64,000 bases of DNA from Daedaleopsis sinensis (Eukaryota > Basidiomycota > Agaricomycetes > Polyporales > Polyporaceae). The stretch spans positions 1,426,001 to 1,490,000 of the forward strand of contig CM066305.1 in NCBI GenBank assembly GCA_033807695.1. The letters run 5' to 3'. Every line of letters begins with the position of its first letter. The first letter of the stretch is position 1. Below are positions 11,138 through 23,932 of this stretch, piece after piece. Under the pieces are notes generated by a model that saw nothing but the letters and a program-made list of their open reading frames with translations, ran no database searches and was not told the DNA's origin. A program made the translations under genes and the position numbers.

Positions 11138-13010
11138 ATGGACTCTGTCATTGAGGTGCAGCGTCAAACGCACGAGGAGATTGAGCATCTCGAGCGCGCC
11201 CTGTACACCACGCTCTCAAAGCCTCAGTCGACCCACCAAGTTCGGTTGCAGAATGAGCACAAGGCATCACAACTCCTAGACCGTATCCACTCTCGCGTCG
11301 TGACGCTCAGCAACCTCTACGAGGACCAAGATACACGTCAAGCAGAGGTTGAGGCGCTATCAGCACCTGCGCGACAAGACGACCTCTCTACATTCTATGC
11401 ACGATTAGGCAAGATCCAGGAGCACCATACAAAGTACCCTGACGCCACTGTCGGAGGCTTCGAACTTGAACTGGCAGCATTCTTGGACGAGGGCGAGGAG
11501 CTAGATGATGAAGAATTCGAACAGGACGACCGTACGTACAATCCACGTACTGTACTCACTGTGAAGCCTTTGCCCACTAATGTGTAAATGTTATCAGCCG
11601 TTGCCCTGTTGTTCTCTGGCGAAGAGGGCTATGGAAAATACCTTGATCTGTACACGAACCACACGGCATACAATAACCTCAAGCATATTGGAAAGAGACT
11701 AGCGTACTTGCAGTATCTGGACGTCCTACTTGCTGCTCAGTCAGAATCTGTCCATGCTGAACTTCCCAAAGAATGTCGTTTGCATCGAGATTATGAGCTG
11801 TAAGTCCGACGACGTCTTCTACTCTCCACGGCGCTGAAGATTACGATCACATAGCTACATTCGAGCCCTTCACGCCTACCTCGTATCCTTCACAAAGCGT
11901 TCTCAACCACTTGTGGACGTCGGGACACAACTGCGTGAGGCTGAAGAACAATTTGCTAAAATATGGGAAGCTGGAGTGCCGGAAGAATGGCAGGACTCTC
12001 GTCAGGCAAAAGCACCTGCGACTGAGAATGGCGAAGGGGGCATTTGGTGCGCAGCCTGTGAGTACGCACAATACTTTAGAAGAGATACGTGCTGTAGATT
12101 TAACCTAACACAGGTCAGAAGATGTACTCCAAGCAGACCGTCTATGACGCTCACTTGACTTCGAAAAAACACATCAAGGCCGCTCAGAAACAGGCTACCT
12201 CCGATGCACCCCCAGCCAACCCCAACGGACCATCCGCGAACGGCGCAAACGTCACCTCTAACGGCGAGTCGTCTAAGTCCTCCTCCGACACATTCAAGCA
12301 TCGAACCGCAGCCCTTCTCACCCACCTTTGCTCGCAACTTCTGCGTGCACTCGCTCCCGCGCTAAACGAGACTAAGTCCAACGTCGAGCGTCGATTCTCA
12401 CTCACCGCGCGCGAACGTGAGCAAGAGCTCCTCGAGCAGGCAAAGAAGCCGCCTCCGGCGGCCAAGGCACCGGCCACGGGCGAGAATGCGGAGGAAGAGG
12501 AGGAAGAGGAGCGTATATACAACCCGCTCAAGCTTCCGTTGGGATGGGACGGGAAGCCGATTCCGTACTGGCTGTACAAGCTGCATGGGCTGGGTGTGGA
12601 GTACCGTTGCGAGATTTGCTCCGACCATGTGTACATGGGGAGGAAGAACTTCGACAGGCACTTCCAGGTACTGTTTCCTCCGCAGCATTTGCTTCTCTTC
12701 TGGTGCCTGACCCCTCCCCTCTGTAGGAATCGAGGCATGCGTTCGGTATGCGTGCGCTTGGGTTGCCCAACACGAAGCACTTCCATGAAATTACTCGCAT
12801 TGAGGATGCGTTAGCCCGTAAGCCATATTCATTATGGTCTTCGGATCGATGGTTTTGCTGACAGCCCCTCTTACAGTGGCTGAGAAGCTCAAGAGGGAGG
12901 GTCGCAATGAGATCTTCGAACAGGAGACCATGGAGGAACTCGAAGACGAGGAGGGCAACGTCTACAACCGCAAGACATATGAAGATCTCAAGAAGCAGGG
13001 TCTCATCTAA
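11138..13010 (+). CDS. SF3A3: splicing factor 3A subunit 3 (PRP9/SF3a60)
   Basis: The start [20 protein letters not shown] is typical of the U2 snRNP subunit SF3a60/Prp9, needed for pre-spliceosome assembly. The first exon (11138-11531) joins at 11598 into [19 protein letters not shown], followed by [21 protein letters not shown] spliced segment around 12118-12180 carries the conserved [20 protein letters not shown] zinc-finger helix, and a later one carries [23 protein letters not shown], the matrin-type C2H2 finger. The gene ends with [13 protein letters not shown]. An acidic/Ala-Pro linker at about 12430-12515 is species-specific. Six or more short introns are present. Confidence 0.95.
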
Positions 13011-13120
13011 ACAGATATGTGTGTCCTCCCGCTCCGTCTACACTCGATGCGCGTTGGTACAGTGCAGTCCAGACCCCGTCTAGTATTGTACATATTGGAA
13101 TCCCGGTCTGTGCTATAGTA

Positions 13121-16100
13121 TCAGGAATCGGCTGCATTCGTTGATTGTTTGTTCGCTCGTGGGGGTGGCGGGGGCGGTGGTCTGCGAGGGGTCGTGGAAG
13201 ATTGCGCCGGTGCCATTGGTGCCTGGAGAGAGACCGCATGATAGAGTTCCTCTTCTGACGACGAAGGAGATGATGACAACGAAGACTCGCTTGAGGAGTC
13301 GAAAGGATTGGAGCTCCGCGTGCGTGAGCCATTTCTCCTGGATAACGGTATAACGATACCGTTAGGGTGGTCTGTACCACACGGGTGAGTGAGATACACG
13401 CGCATATCACAAACCAGACCCACCAACGTCATCCCACCAGGCTGACTCGTCAGAACTAGGAGGTGGGACTGTTACATTATTTAGACCAATATTCCAGCAA
13501 TACGACAGACAAGACATACGATCTTGCTCTTCTGAACTGAAGGCGAGACTTGCGAGCTTCTCATCGAGTTTCTCGCCTGGCGCGGTGCTCGTGACATTCT
13601 CAAGCAGCAATTTTTGCAGTGCGGCACGCTTTGCATGATCAACAATCCGGACTTCTGCTCTGAACAACGCGAACACTGTATCGGATCTGAGTGCGTGCGA
13701 GCAAAGGAGCAGGGGAAATGGACTCACCCGGTCTGTGGTCAGAACATCTCAGTTCTGCGCGAGAATAGACCGCGAGATCAAGGTTGTTGCCCTTGAACAA
13801 TACACGATCTACATGAACAGTTTAGCTACACGCGTGGATTACAGACCGGTTGGCTTACCGGTCCATGCTGGAATCCGCATCTTCTCCCCGGAGTCATAGG
13901 TGTCGGAGTTGAGATCATACTTGTAGGTAGGACGGAACAGCAGGGGTCCTTCTTGAAACCCGTGGAAGACTTCACGGTCGTCCATGGCGCGTCTTAGCTA
14001 TGTAATCACCTTGATAAGTACACGATGATGGACGAAGCATGAGCCTGACCTGGTCAGCAGCAAGAAGCGCGTCGAAGTCGTCCATGAGGGCAAAGGCTCG
14101 CACCCGCTCATTGTCGAGATCAATGCGGTAATTGGTATCGGCCAACCATACGATATTCCTGCAAGTTCGCTCGTTATACTATTTGACCTTTTGACCAGGA
14201 GTGAAGATCCACTGACTGATGACTGTCAATTGTCTTCCCCTTGAGGAAGTGCAAGCCGTTGACGATCGTTCGGTAGTCAGCATTTCGCTCGGCTACGTTG
14301 GAATGCCCTGCGGCAAGGTGTGCCGTGATGAAACAGAAGGTAGTGTCGTGATACTCCAATCGGATTCCGACTGCGCCCTTGTTTCCGGACATGCCTCGTA
14401 GACCAGTCTGATGGTAGTAAGTGTGAGGATTATGATACACATCGTATAGATATATTTTCGCAAACCTTGTGAGAGGCTGCTTCAACATTTCGGATGACTG
14501 CAGTCAATTCTTTCTTGACGAGAACTAGAAGAGCTGTCCCGACGAGCTGACGAGGACGTTGGTTCCGTTTCGGCATGTGAGGATATGATACTCACCTGAT
14601 GGCTACGAAGTAAAATGTAGTCGTTCTTCTTGTTCGGTCTTCGCTCGAATGTGTCAATAATCTTGGCTTCCCACATCCGTCTACCATAGATGAGCATACT
14701 GAGTCACTGATACGGAATATATACTTACCTCTTTTCAGGATCTGTTTGCACGATTTGCTGGGCTGTGAGTGGGACAACTTCTTGAAATCCGAGGGCAAAG
14801 ATATCCGGGCTATCGTGGTAGTTGAGATCATGCTAACACAGTAGCACCCTGGAAGCTTACTCTGGTGTATCTGCGCTGTATTCATCAGTACGGGGAAATG
14901 AGGAGCTCGTAGTTTATACACGCACTTGGTCGCGGAAACAGCCAGGGAAGGAGTGACTCCGACGATGGTGGCTAGTGACCTGGATCAATACAAGTATTCG
15001 CTCAACATCTTTGAACACCCTCACTCTTCCGTTGAGGTTCCATGTTCCAACAAAAATAGTACACTGCTTAGTGGTAGAGTACTCCGGGAGTCTACGTTGC
15101 TGTCAACGTGACATCTCGCATTGTGATAGGTCAGTTCACCAACCTGTTCTCCAACGCAGCGCGGACGGAGTCGTGGATAGGGTCAAATATGGTCACTTGG
15201 TGTTGAGTGCTGAGGTTCCCCTGCTCTGATTTTCAGCTAGTTTCACATCTGGGCGGAGATTCTACTTACCACAAACATATCAATGGCAACTTGTTTCCCC
15301 TTATCCTGGAAGTTGTTGATGTACGCGCGCGAAACGCTCTTAGTCGCATCGGACAAAACTCCAGCCAACGTTCGCTTCCCGCTTCTCGTGAAGCTGGTAT
15401 TGAGGGCACCAGTCCCAGCATATATGCGCGACAACGCATCACCGTTCTCGGCCCAAAGCTCACCATGGTTGGACCACAGCGAACCCGACTGCACCCACTC
15501 GCGGCGAACGTGCCTGAGGTACTCCTCGAGCGCCGTGCGAGAGAGGATATCTTGTACAAAGTTGGTTCGATCAAGGCTGAAAGGGTGTTATTTATGAGAA
15601 CATTCAACATACGCCGTGAACATACCAATCTAGACAGTTTGTGCGAAAAACGCCCTTTTGCTCGGTGATGATATCGTTGGTAGTTGCATCTGCCATCGCA
15701 AAACCGAATCGCTCTATGTTGTCAGAGACGGTCTCAAGGTGCCTGTATACTTTTGTTAGTATTTCTTAACCACCTTGGCTATCGTATTACAAACCTGATC
15801 CCTCTAAAGACGCTCTCATGCCCACCATACCGGACGGCAGCGTGGAAGTCGTAGTTGGTAATTCCAATCGTATCCCCAACAGCACTGCGCGCGATTTGCA
15901 TGTGTCGATTGTATGCGGAGGTGAGCAGTGCTTCGTTCTCCTTCGTCCCCAGTAGATTGATAGAATGCACGGCACCATACTCGTCCACCAGGCTAGCGAA
16001 ATGTCGATCAAACGCGGGTTGCGAAGCTTGAGGACGGGTGATTTGAATCCGCTGCCCAAACGTTTGAAGCCCTTGCTGCTCCCAGAATACTATGTTGTCC

Positions 16101-17291
16101 AGATGCAAGCGGTATAGCAAGATGTAGAAAGTTGTGAACAAATGTTTAAGGACGCATCGACAGAAGAATACATACATGGCACACTACCGCGAATTTGTAC
16201 ATAACTATAGCAGTGCTGGTCCGTGCTGAATATTGTTTCCGTCTTAATAAGGATCAGCACACAGAGCGATGATACCATTCGATAAGGTTATACCTCGACA
16301 AAATTAGCACAATTGCCGTCGTCGTCTACGCCGCGAGTATTGAAGCGCGTGCCAGCTCGTTTCCAGCCAAGACGGGAGATCAGAGAAACGGTAGCCACGA
16401 TGGGAGTACCATTGGTCGGGGGTGCCGGCAGTGCCAGGGTGCAAACACCTACATAACCTTGGATAGCGAGTACCTGTAGTTGTTTTACACATCAACACTA
16501 GGCCTAGTATGCTGTTAAAGCGTAAAACACGTACGATGAATTGACACCGATCCAAGTCTGCACGTTCTTGTGCGTCCAGTCGTTCACGAAAGTCAAGCAA
16601 GCTCTTGACAATATATTCGTTCCAGACAAAGCGATCGTCACACGTCGCAGCGTCCCAAGGTTCGCTTCTAGCCAGACGGCGCTGCAGACGAGAAGATATG
16701 TCCCACTGCGGTTCTTGAGCGTAATAGAACGTGCCCGCAGCTATGATTTTGCGCAGGGCCTGACATGGGTGTTCCGGTGCAGGTGTCGATGTTCCATTGG
16801 ACGTATACTCGCGCATATACATATCACCTTGGTCGCCATACCCAGAGGAGGTGGAATCACCAGAGAGCGAGAGGTCGTCCCAAGTAGACGAAGTCAAGCA
16901 ATAGAAACCGACGTCGTGGATCTGAGCCACAGTCTCCGCAGTCGGGGATGAAGGCCTCGTGTTTCCAACCTCGGTAGCAGAGAGGACCACCGCAAGAAAC
17001 ATGTCTAGTGGTTGTTCATGATGGATAGTCCGTAATATGGATGATGACCGGAGGAGACGTACCGTTCGCGATTGAGACCAACCCCAAGCACCCCTTCACA
17101 ATCCTACTCGTGAGTTCGATGGCATTCGAAATATCTACCTCGCTCTTGGGCAGGAACTCCACCACCGCCTGGGATGCAGAGCCTTGAGCTGCTCTAAAGA
17201 CGAGCACTTTCCCCGGGCATCCGCGCTTCTCGTTTTGAGAACTAGTGACGAGGTACAGTGTTCGTGGACTCTCGCTCAAGAACAGATGCAT
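13121..17291 (-). CDS. synaptojanin-type inositide phosphatase (SAC1 plus 5-phosphatase; INP52/INP53-like)
   Basis: A large multi-exon gene starting [15 protein letters not shown]. The N-terminal SAC domain includes [20 protein letters not shown] and the catalytic Cx5R motif, read across an intron near 15640 as RTNCLDCLDRTN, so the SAC phosphatase looks active. The second half is an inositol-polyphosphate 5-phosphatase: [44 protein letters not shown] and [13 protein letters not shown]. The C-terminus is Ser-rich, then a Pro run ([12 protein letters not shown]) ending NAADS, a likely SH3/profilin-binding tail. The expected role is turnover of PI(4,5)P2 and PI4P at the plasma membrane, endocytic sites and Golgi. 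The intact Cx5R argues for an INP52/53 rather than an INP51 type. Individual exon borders in 14.5-16.3 kb are approximate. Confidence 0.9.
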
Positions 17292-17709
17292 GGTGTAGGT
17301 GTGAGGTTAAGGTAGGAGGCAGCGTGGAACGTTGACGGTTGAGTAGACAGCTCTCAGAGAGTTAGGACGAGAGTAGAGGAATGCAAGTGGATAGCTGCGT
17401 CAGGGTGCCGCTTAGTGCCAGTGGGGGAGAGGGCTGCGTATAGGGCCAAGGGTAGAAGCCACTGTGGTTTATGAGCCACGCAGTATACAGTTCCAAGTGC
17501 ACACCTCGCGTGAAGATCGGTACTCGTGAAAACGCGTGAGGACAAGGGATGCAAGAGTAGAGAAGAGAGCAGCAACCCGTGGCTGTGTTCGTCCCTCCGA
17601 GTCTTAGGATCCAGGATCCTAAGCCTCATACATCGCACTTGTAAAGTTCAAACCACCGTCCACTATAGTCCAGAAGATATCGTATAATTTACATGCACGC
17701 ATGCCTCAG
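17292..17709. promoter_or_regulatory. promoter of the inositide phosphatase gene, with a 21-base palindrome
   Basis: There is no gene here. A perfect inverted repeat of ten bases around a single A occupies 17603-17623 (arm CTTAGGATCC). The 94-codon reverse ORF in this gap has no recognisable features. Confidence 0.45.
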
Positions 17710-18890
17710 CTAGAACTCTCGCCATCCCTCCCCAGATGTGTTGGCGTTTTGCGCGCTGACGGCCCTCCTCATACCCATTCGCCGTCCTCCCGGGCCGTCC
17801 TTGTTCGATTCATCAGACGCAGATCGTCTTGGTGGTGTTGACAGACTCAAGTTCGTTGGTGATCCGGGACGATGCGCGTCGCTTGAGAGTCGCCGAGGTC
17901 CGAGTAGCGGGGAAGGCATCCCATTCAGCGCTGGGACAGGACCAAGACCTGGTGACGGAGGTTGTGCGGAAGGCGAACGTGGGGCGATGATACCCTCCGA
18001 CATGTCTCTGCGGCGGGCACGAGGACGTACGCGCGGAAGAGAGTCGAGGGGAAGGACATCGAAAAGCGCCTTGAATAGTGAAGTTCGTGTTGCGGTGAGC
18101 TTGGTAGGGGACGACGGCGGACTTCCCGCTCCTCCTGAAACATAATGAGCGTATGTTCAAGGGGAGATTGGTAGCTGACGTTCACTCACCGGCATTCATA
18201 GGTAGCGCATTGTCGTTCGCACTCAAACTGAGGAAGAGGAAAAGCGGGGCTAGCCAGACACATACCCCAAAGAACGTCGCGATATCTCCGAAGTTAGGGA
18301 CAGGATGCGGAAGAGGTGGTCCACGATACGAGCGGTGTGCTCTATGACGTGCTTCCTGTGTAATCCTTGCGAAGTAGAAGAACCATAGGAAATGGTCGAA
18401 TACGACCAGGATACAAGAGCCGAGGAAGCTGAAGGACGTCAGGGAGATGAACGGCCAGGTGGGCGTGAAGTTTTGAAGGTAGACTATGTGGCAGAACACA
18501 GAAAATAGGATGTGCTTGAGGGGCAGGGAGTCATAGAAATACAGTAGGAAGTGGACCAGTATGATGACCTGCCGGTTCTCTCCACTTCAACTTCTGCGTC
18601 GGCGATGTAGAGCAAGAAATACTCACGTATATGCACCTCTGCCCAACTATTTTCGCCAGACGCGAGTGCTCTTCTATGAGTTCGGAAATCCATAGAAGTC
18701 CGCTTGCTGTTCACAAATACGTGTGGGTCTACATTCGTTCAGCAGCACGCAGAAAAGATTCTCACCGAGCGACAGTGTTACGAACACAAACACAAATGCG
18801 GCCCCAGCATAGCTACGTCATCACAAGTCAAGGACATCCTTGAGTGTACCGTGATCCAGACGCATACCTGAGTAGGTGGAGTAAGGTCAT
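17710..18890 (-). CDS. SVP26: SVP26/TEX261 family ER-Golgi cargo adaptor
   Basis: Short exons assemble in phase: MTLLHLLSYAGAAFVFVFVT, then SLASGLLWISELIEEHSRLA, KIVGQRCIY, LLYFYDSLPLKHILFSVFCH, IVYLQNFTPTWPF, SCILVVFDHFLWFFYFARIT, and IATFFGVCVWLAPLFLFLSL followed by SANDNALPMN. This is the four-helix SVP26/TEX261 family that recruits type II membrane proteins such as mannosyltransferases into COPII vesicles. The C-terminal tail (about 18145-17710) is a long Ser/Pro-rich cytosolic extension ending TSGEGWREF, longer than in yeast; it has several SP sites and a basic stretch RVRPRARRRD. The start ATG lies at 18890 and the first exon is only about 23 bases. Confidence 0.92.
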
Positions 18891-19270
18891 GGCAGCTTGA
18901 CGAAGGTGACCTGCACTTCGGCTAGAAGTGTATGGCAAGAGAGTACTCTTAGACTGTAGAGGTAGACAGGATAGGCATTCAGAAAGGACAGTGGTCGTGG
19001 TATGAGAGCGTCGTAGAGCTTTTCCGAGTGGACGGTGGGAGAAAGTAAGCGCACAAGCCCCCCGGCCCGGTAAGCCATAATTAACTGGACTGTCGACCTT
19101 ACTAGATCCTCGATACTTGAATATTTGAATGGTTATGATATGTATCATATGCATAACGTGTATACTACAAGAAAAGGAGTGACTACATTAATATTTCGTC
19201 GCAGGGGACTACGGCGAACGCGATGGGCGCTTCTACGGGCGTGACATAGCGAGAATAGCGGGGGTATGTA

Positions 19271-21285
19271 CTAGCGTTGTGAAGGGCTCGCGAGAGTAAC
19301 AGTACTGTACACATTAAGGTGGAACGGCCTATTAATCATATACGCGCTGCGGCTGATGGTTACTAGGAGGTACACCGAGATATAACTCATAGTGCCCACC
19401 TGTGTGCCGAGGTCGTATGAGTTGCGAGGGACCTCGATGATGAGTTGTGAACTAGACGAGCTTGGTGTCCCTACACCCATCAGCGAGTCCGGTATCCCCA
19501 GTTGGGACGAGGGCAGCAGATCTATGTCGATACGGATCGCGGTGGACAGGACCGGAACATCGCGCTTCGCAGCGTGCTGGCTTGTTTGTACCATTAGCCT
19601 CTTCTCGGCGTTCAGTAGTGCCAGCAATGCACAGGTATGCACTAGCAAATAAACTGTGACTCGTGAGCGATGGTCCAAGTAAAAGGAACTTACTTTTGGC
19701 AAGTATCCAGTACATGACGAAGTACAAGTGCGTCCCAGGCATCGTAACATACTGCCGTATGTGGGTTGAGACGTAAGACGCCATGGATGGTGGACAGTGC
19801 ACTCACTAGGACCATCGCAGCAGTGGCCAGAATGCTGTGGAAGATGAGGATGAGTATGGGATAAGCATCTTATGTGGAAATAGTGCATACACCCCCAACA
19901 CGCCGGTATTGATAACATAGACAATGATGGTCTGCACTATATCGTCGAAGCTGAAATATCAAAGACTGTGAGTGAAAGTACCGTAACTAAGAGTGTCGAT
20001 GATGGAACCGAAGTCATACCTCTTGAGTCCAGTGTAGAACCTCGCGCATGACTTGAGCATTGCCGCGGCAATGACCGCATCGATACCCAGCTGGAAGCCG
20101 AAGACTGCGTATATGCTCCGCTAGCAGTGTCGTCAGTAGGGCAAAGGGTAGCTTCAGGTTTTCCAGTAATAACCTGAAGTATGGTCGTATCCTCCATTAG
20201 CTTCATCTGTGTCCTGTCAAAATTTCTCCTTCACTCGACGTTCACGCGAAAGAATTGGCAACAGGATTACTCTGCCACGCCGTAGACTGCATAACCATAT
20301 TATCAGCACTTGGTAGTTGAGACGTCTGAGGCATGTCAGAGAGTAATACCCACACATATATACGGCTATAATATGAATGTGAAACGTCAATCGTACAGAT
20401 TTGTGGTCGAAGGCATCATAGCACTCACCCCATATTGCAGTCGCGCATACGACCTATCCCAGAGATGAGCAAGTACACAAATAGCAGCTACCTATACTCA
20501 CTACGATTGCCGGTAGGAGGATCCTGCGGTGATTATCTTTGAAGTGGGTGAGTATGGCGAGAAAGTAGGTTGTCATGAACGCCTCACACTTCCAGATCCT
20601 ATACGCATACCCACTGGTCGCAGAGTATGAGTCTATGCACAGTAAATTTAGTATACTTATCGATACTTACAGGCGCACCACAAGATTGCTGAATTCCTGT
20701 CGATCGATGAGCAGGCCGCCTAAAGCCAAGTCAATCAGTGAACTTACAGTTGCCATGAGCATGTACTTGAAGATATTTCATCAGAGATCAACAGCATCAA
20801 AGTTTGGGACATACTCACACCGAAAGGTGGTACCAAACGAAAGAACACGCTCGGTTGACCATGGAAAGCGACGACAAAATAGAACAGCGTAGAAGATAAG
20901 AGCACCGTCTGCGCCGTGTCAGCAAAACTATGGCAGAGGCTTGATTCTAGACATCCATGGTCGAGCTCGAGAGCAAGCACGCACCATATCACGGCAACCT
21001 GTAGTGACGGAACACCAAAAGCTTTAACAATGAACCCTAGTGGAAGCATCTAACATCACATCAAGAAGATACGCACATAGCACTGTCCCCAAAGACTGCG
21101 TCGTCTGTGATTGTCGCGGACAAAGTACAACACTACCTGTCCGAGTGTAATCCCATAGAGACTATGTTGAACCGTTCTCGTAAGAGGCTGGTAGTATCCA
21201 GAGGACGAATTACTCACAAAAGGGCGAGCGCGAATCCCGAAAGATCCGCCCCAATCGTCAGATTAATTGTCCTCGTCGAGCTCAT
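19271..21285 (-). CDS. DUF6534-like multi-pass membrane protein
   Basis: Small exons read MSSTRTINLTIGADLSGFAL, SLYGITLGQVVLYFVRDN, AFGVPSLQVAVI, then FADTAQTVLLSSTLFYFVVA, FHGQPSVFFRLVPPFG, further hydrophobic segments, and VYLLVHTCALLALLNAEKRL. The pattern of a short extracellular start, an LYGxTxxQ helix, a charged loop, an A/LDT-containing helix and a final VYxxxxxxxxxxLLAxLNxR helix is the DUF6534 seven-helix family, very common in Agaricomycetes and of unknown function. The C-terminal cytosolic tail is Ser-rich. The 3' end is uncertain: reading on past LGTQV reaches a stop at 19271, while splicing there could instead end at 19183. Many exon borders are approximate. Confidence 0.65.
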
Positions 21286-22451
21286 GGACTTGCACAAGCC
21301 TGTATTGAAGGGGACTTGACTAGGGCTGTGCGGCTGTCATCCGTCTTTGAAGTTTGGTGTTGCAGACGTGTGTGGTACACCAGCTCCCGGGATATGTATG
21401 CCCAGTGTTCCGGGGCGCGCTAGGCTCGGGCCAGGTTCTTGGATTTGGCTGAGTTGAAGGCGGCTGAGGGCTCAATGATGCTCTGCGAGCGTCGAAAGGT
21501 TGGCTTGGAGGCGGGCGATTCTGAAAGATGCTTATAAGGACGTGAGGAAGCAACGAAAGTGTGCGCAGTGAAAGCGAGTGGGGAAAGCGAGTAGATCACG
21601 CAGAGTGGAGTCCGGACACCACTGCTGACTAGGAGCCTGAGGTATGCAAGGGTATGCACAGTGCCTTGGAGGAGAAGGAGGAGGACAAGCAGGGACGAAC
21701 CGATACGTATGGCTGCGTATGGCATTCTGAGAATTCTGAGTGACTGACCGATGAATGCCCGGTCCCGGGTAGGCCGTAATACTAGCTAACTAACACCACG
21801 TAAGTACATGGTCTGACCATCATGCATCATTGGTCAGTTCCGCGGCGCTCAACCCGTTGCCATCAGAAGATCGAGGATCTTAAGTAGGTATTGAATTGCC
21901 TAGACTTGCTTACTTATTTTTATCTGTTCTTCTAGATCTACGTACTTATGTATTGCCCACGGCGTTACACAGATACGGGAGTAAAACATGTCCCTGATGA
22001 CACAACGCACATGCATGAGCATGTTGACCATTAATTGCAAGGTCGCCCGGCACACTAGTACTTACTTGCTTGCGGCACAAAAGGTGGGTTTGCAACAGGT
22101 TTGCAACATATCATCAAGTTACCGAGAGTATACGCAATCTGTAGTGACAACCTCCCATGACGCCGGTGATGTTCGCCTGAGGTCTGACTATATAGCTGAC
22201 AGTCATGGACTGCCGAGCCCCGAGCCGGGTGTTTGACACGACTCCGAGAGGATACTATATATGTAGCAATATTACCTTGAGAAATGATCTCGGTATTTGG
22301 GATACAGGTTGAAGACTCACCGCACAGGAGCTTTCGAGAGCTTCTCATTTCGGAAGCTACACAACGCGCGATTCATGAGCATTGACTTCCTTCGTAAAAG
22401 GAATAGGCACCCTTACACTCACAGATCGTGGTAGAAGCATCTCATCTGAGT
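21286..22451. other. 1.2 kb gap between the DUF6534-like gene and the F-box gene
   Basis: It contains the promoter of the DUF6534-like gene. A 101-codon reverse ORF at 21420-21725 begins with a hydrophobic stretch but has no continuation or family features, so I do not call it a gene. The part at 21740-22440 is A/T-richer, with nothing recognisable. Confidence 0.5.
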
Positions 22452-23513
22452 TCAAGTATGTATATCTGGCAGGTCGGCACCGTAGTACGAGCCATCCAAA
22501 CGAGCCTGAGCGGCGTGCTCCCACAGAGAGGGACCCCTTCTGGCAGCATCCACCCACTCCTCAAAGCGATAGACCCCGAGTCGAGGAGAAAGCACTGCAT
22601 GTAAGCGGTCGTCTCTCTTGCGCAGAGCATCGATGAGTTGACGGAATGTAGCTCTTGGTGAGGTTGTCGGATTTCCAGGGTACCGCGGCTGGTGCCACCG
22701 TGACGGGTTCGGAATGTCCTCCGAAACCGTTAACACGATCATCTTCAGAGAGCGACACTCCAGCACTCCCACCGGTAACCGTGGGTTATCCTGTCTGAAG
22801 TCGTTCCCGAGGGCGAGGTATGGAAGAGCAAGATGAGTAAGATTTGGGAGCAGGTCGTGAGGGGAGGTGAAGAAGATAGCCGACTCTGATATGTGCAAGT
22901 GTGTGATGTTGTGCAGCAGTATGGTGCCATCTCGGAGTTGGACATTCTCCAAAGAGTGCCACTCGTATCGCATGATATGCGTGATCAGAGTAACCGATCG
23001 TAGAGGGTGCCGAGGTGTATCGCGAGGCTGGCCCGGTGTCACAACAGGAGTGCGCGGAACGGTGCTGTGTTTGTTGGATGAAGAAAGGGTACGAAGAGAC
23101 GATAAGGATCTGAGGGCAATGTTCTCCAGATTGGGACATGCTCTGAGAATCTCTTCCTCCTTTGGCTGAGCATTGGCGATGCCCGAGCTGTCAATCCATA
23201 GGTTGCGCACGAGATGGCCCCAGGCTTGAGGGCGCGACCTCGGCGCGTGTGGCGAATCTCTCGCACCGGATAGCATTCCCATCGAGTACGCCGGCTTGAA
23301 GCGAACGACCACGGTAGAGAATAGATGTGGAAGTGCAATCTTCCTAGCCCAAGTGGACACGAGTGAAATAGACTGTGCAGCCTCGAGGGACCCGCGTGCA
23401 GCAACATCCATGATCTGCATAATAAGCTCTGTAGGGAGATCGGGGAAAGGTGATGTCGACTGCATTGGAGTAGTTAGCATCGCACTGACTGCAGCTACGC
23501 GCGAGGCAAACAT
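22452..23513 (-). CDS. F-box domain protein
   Basis: An intronless ORF of 353 residues. An F-box-like motif lies near the N-terminus (residues about 23-70): PFPDLPTELIMQIMDVAARG, then AAQSISLVSTWARKIALPHLF, the typical basidiomycete F-box start with the LPxEL and W/Lx(3)P landmarks. The remainder has leucine-rich, repeat-like segments (LRACPNLENIALRSLSSL, LLPNLTHLALPYLALGND), as in many F-box substrate receptors of SCF ubiquitin ligases. The start could also be the internal ATG at about 23477 (MLTTPMQ). It is divergent from the dehydrogenase gene. The substrate is unknown. Confidence 0.8.
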   Translation of the reverse strand: MFASRVAAVSAMLTTPMQSTSPFPDLPTELIMQIMDVAARGSLEAAQSISLVSTWARKIALPHLFSTVVVRFKPAYSMGMLSGARDSPHAPRSRPQAWGHLVRNLWIDSSGIANAQPKEEEILRACPNLENIALRSLSSLRTLSSSNKHSTVPRTPVVTPGQPRDTPRHPLRSVTLITHIMRYEWHSLENVQLRDGTILLHNITHLHISESAIFFTSPHDLLPNLTHLALPYLALGNDFRQDNPRLPVGVLECRSLKMIVLTVSEDIPNPSRWHQPRYPGNPTTSPRATFRQLIDALRKRDDRLHAVLSPRLGVYRFEEWVDAARRGPSLWEHAAQARLDGSYYGADLPDIHT

Positions 23514-23932
23514 TTCTGAGAGCCTTCATGAGTGCTAAGTATTGCAAGTCGCAAACAAGACTCACGGAATGACAGATGGTAAAGTGAGTTGCTATGGTGT
23601 CGCGGGCTCTAGGTACCAGATCGATGCAAGTGGTGCGTATTCAAGAAGTGCAGTCGCGATAGGACACCGAGGTAGTAAGAGGCAGCCTCAGCGAGAGACC
23701 CGCGCTGAGCTTCGGAGCGCCCGGATGGCGGGCCGAATTGTGATCCGTTTGAGCGACTGAGGTGCCAACGTATGCAAAGGTCTGGACGCTGCGCCAACAG
23801 TCCAAGTCGACGTCGGACGTGCTCACCACAGCCATCTTATCTCTCTCTTACACACCCCACTCCTTTCGTTCTTCCGGTCTGCGGCCCCTTTACTACCTCT
23901 CAGGCAAATAGCGTACCAACGCGACACGTGTC
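23514..23932. promoter_or_regulatory. divergent promoter between the F-box gene and the SDR gene
   Basis: A 419-base region without a gene. A CACGTG at 23925-23930 sits immediately before the SDR start codon, within GACACGTGTC. Confidence 0.4.

Noticed and set aside
21420..21725. 101-codon reverse ORF beginning with a hydrophobic stretch
   Set aside because: It resembles a signal peptide by composition only; no conserved continuation, and it sits in the promoter of the DUF6534-like gene.
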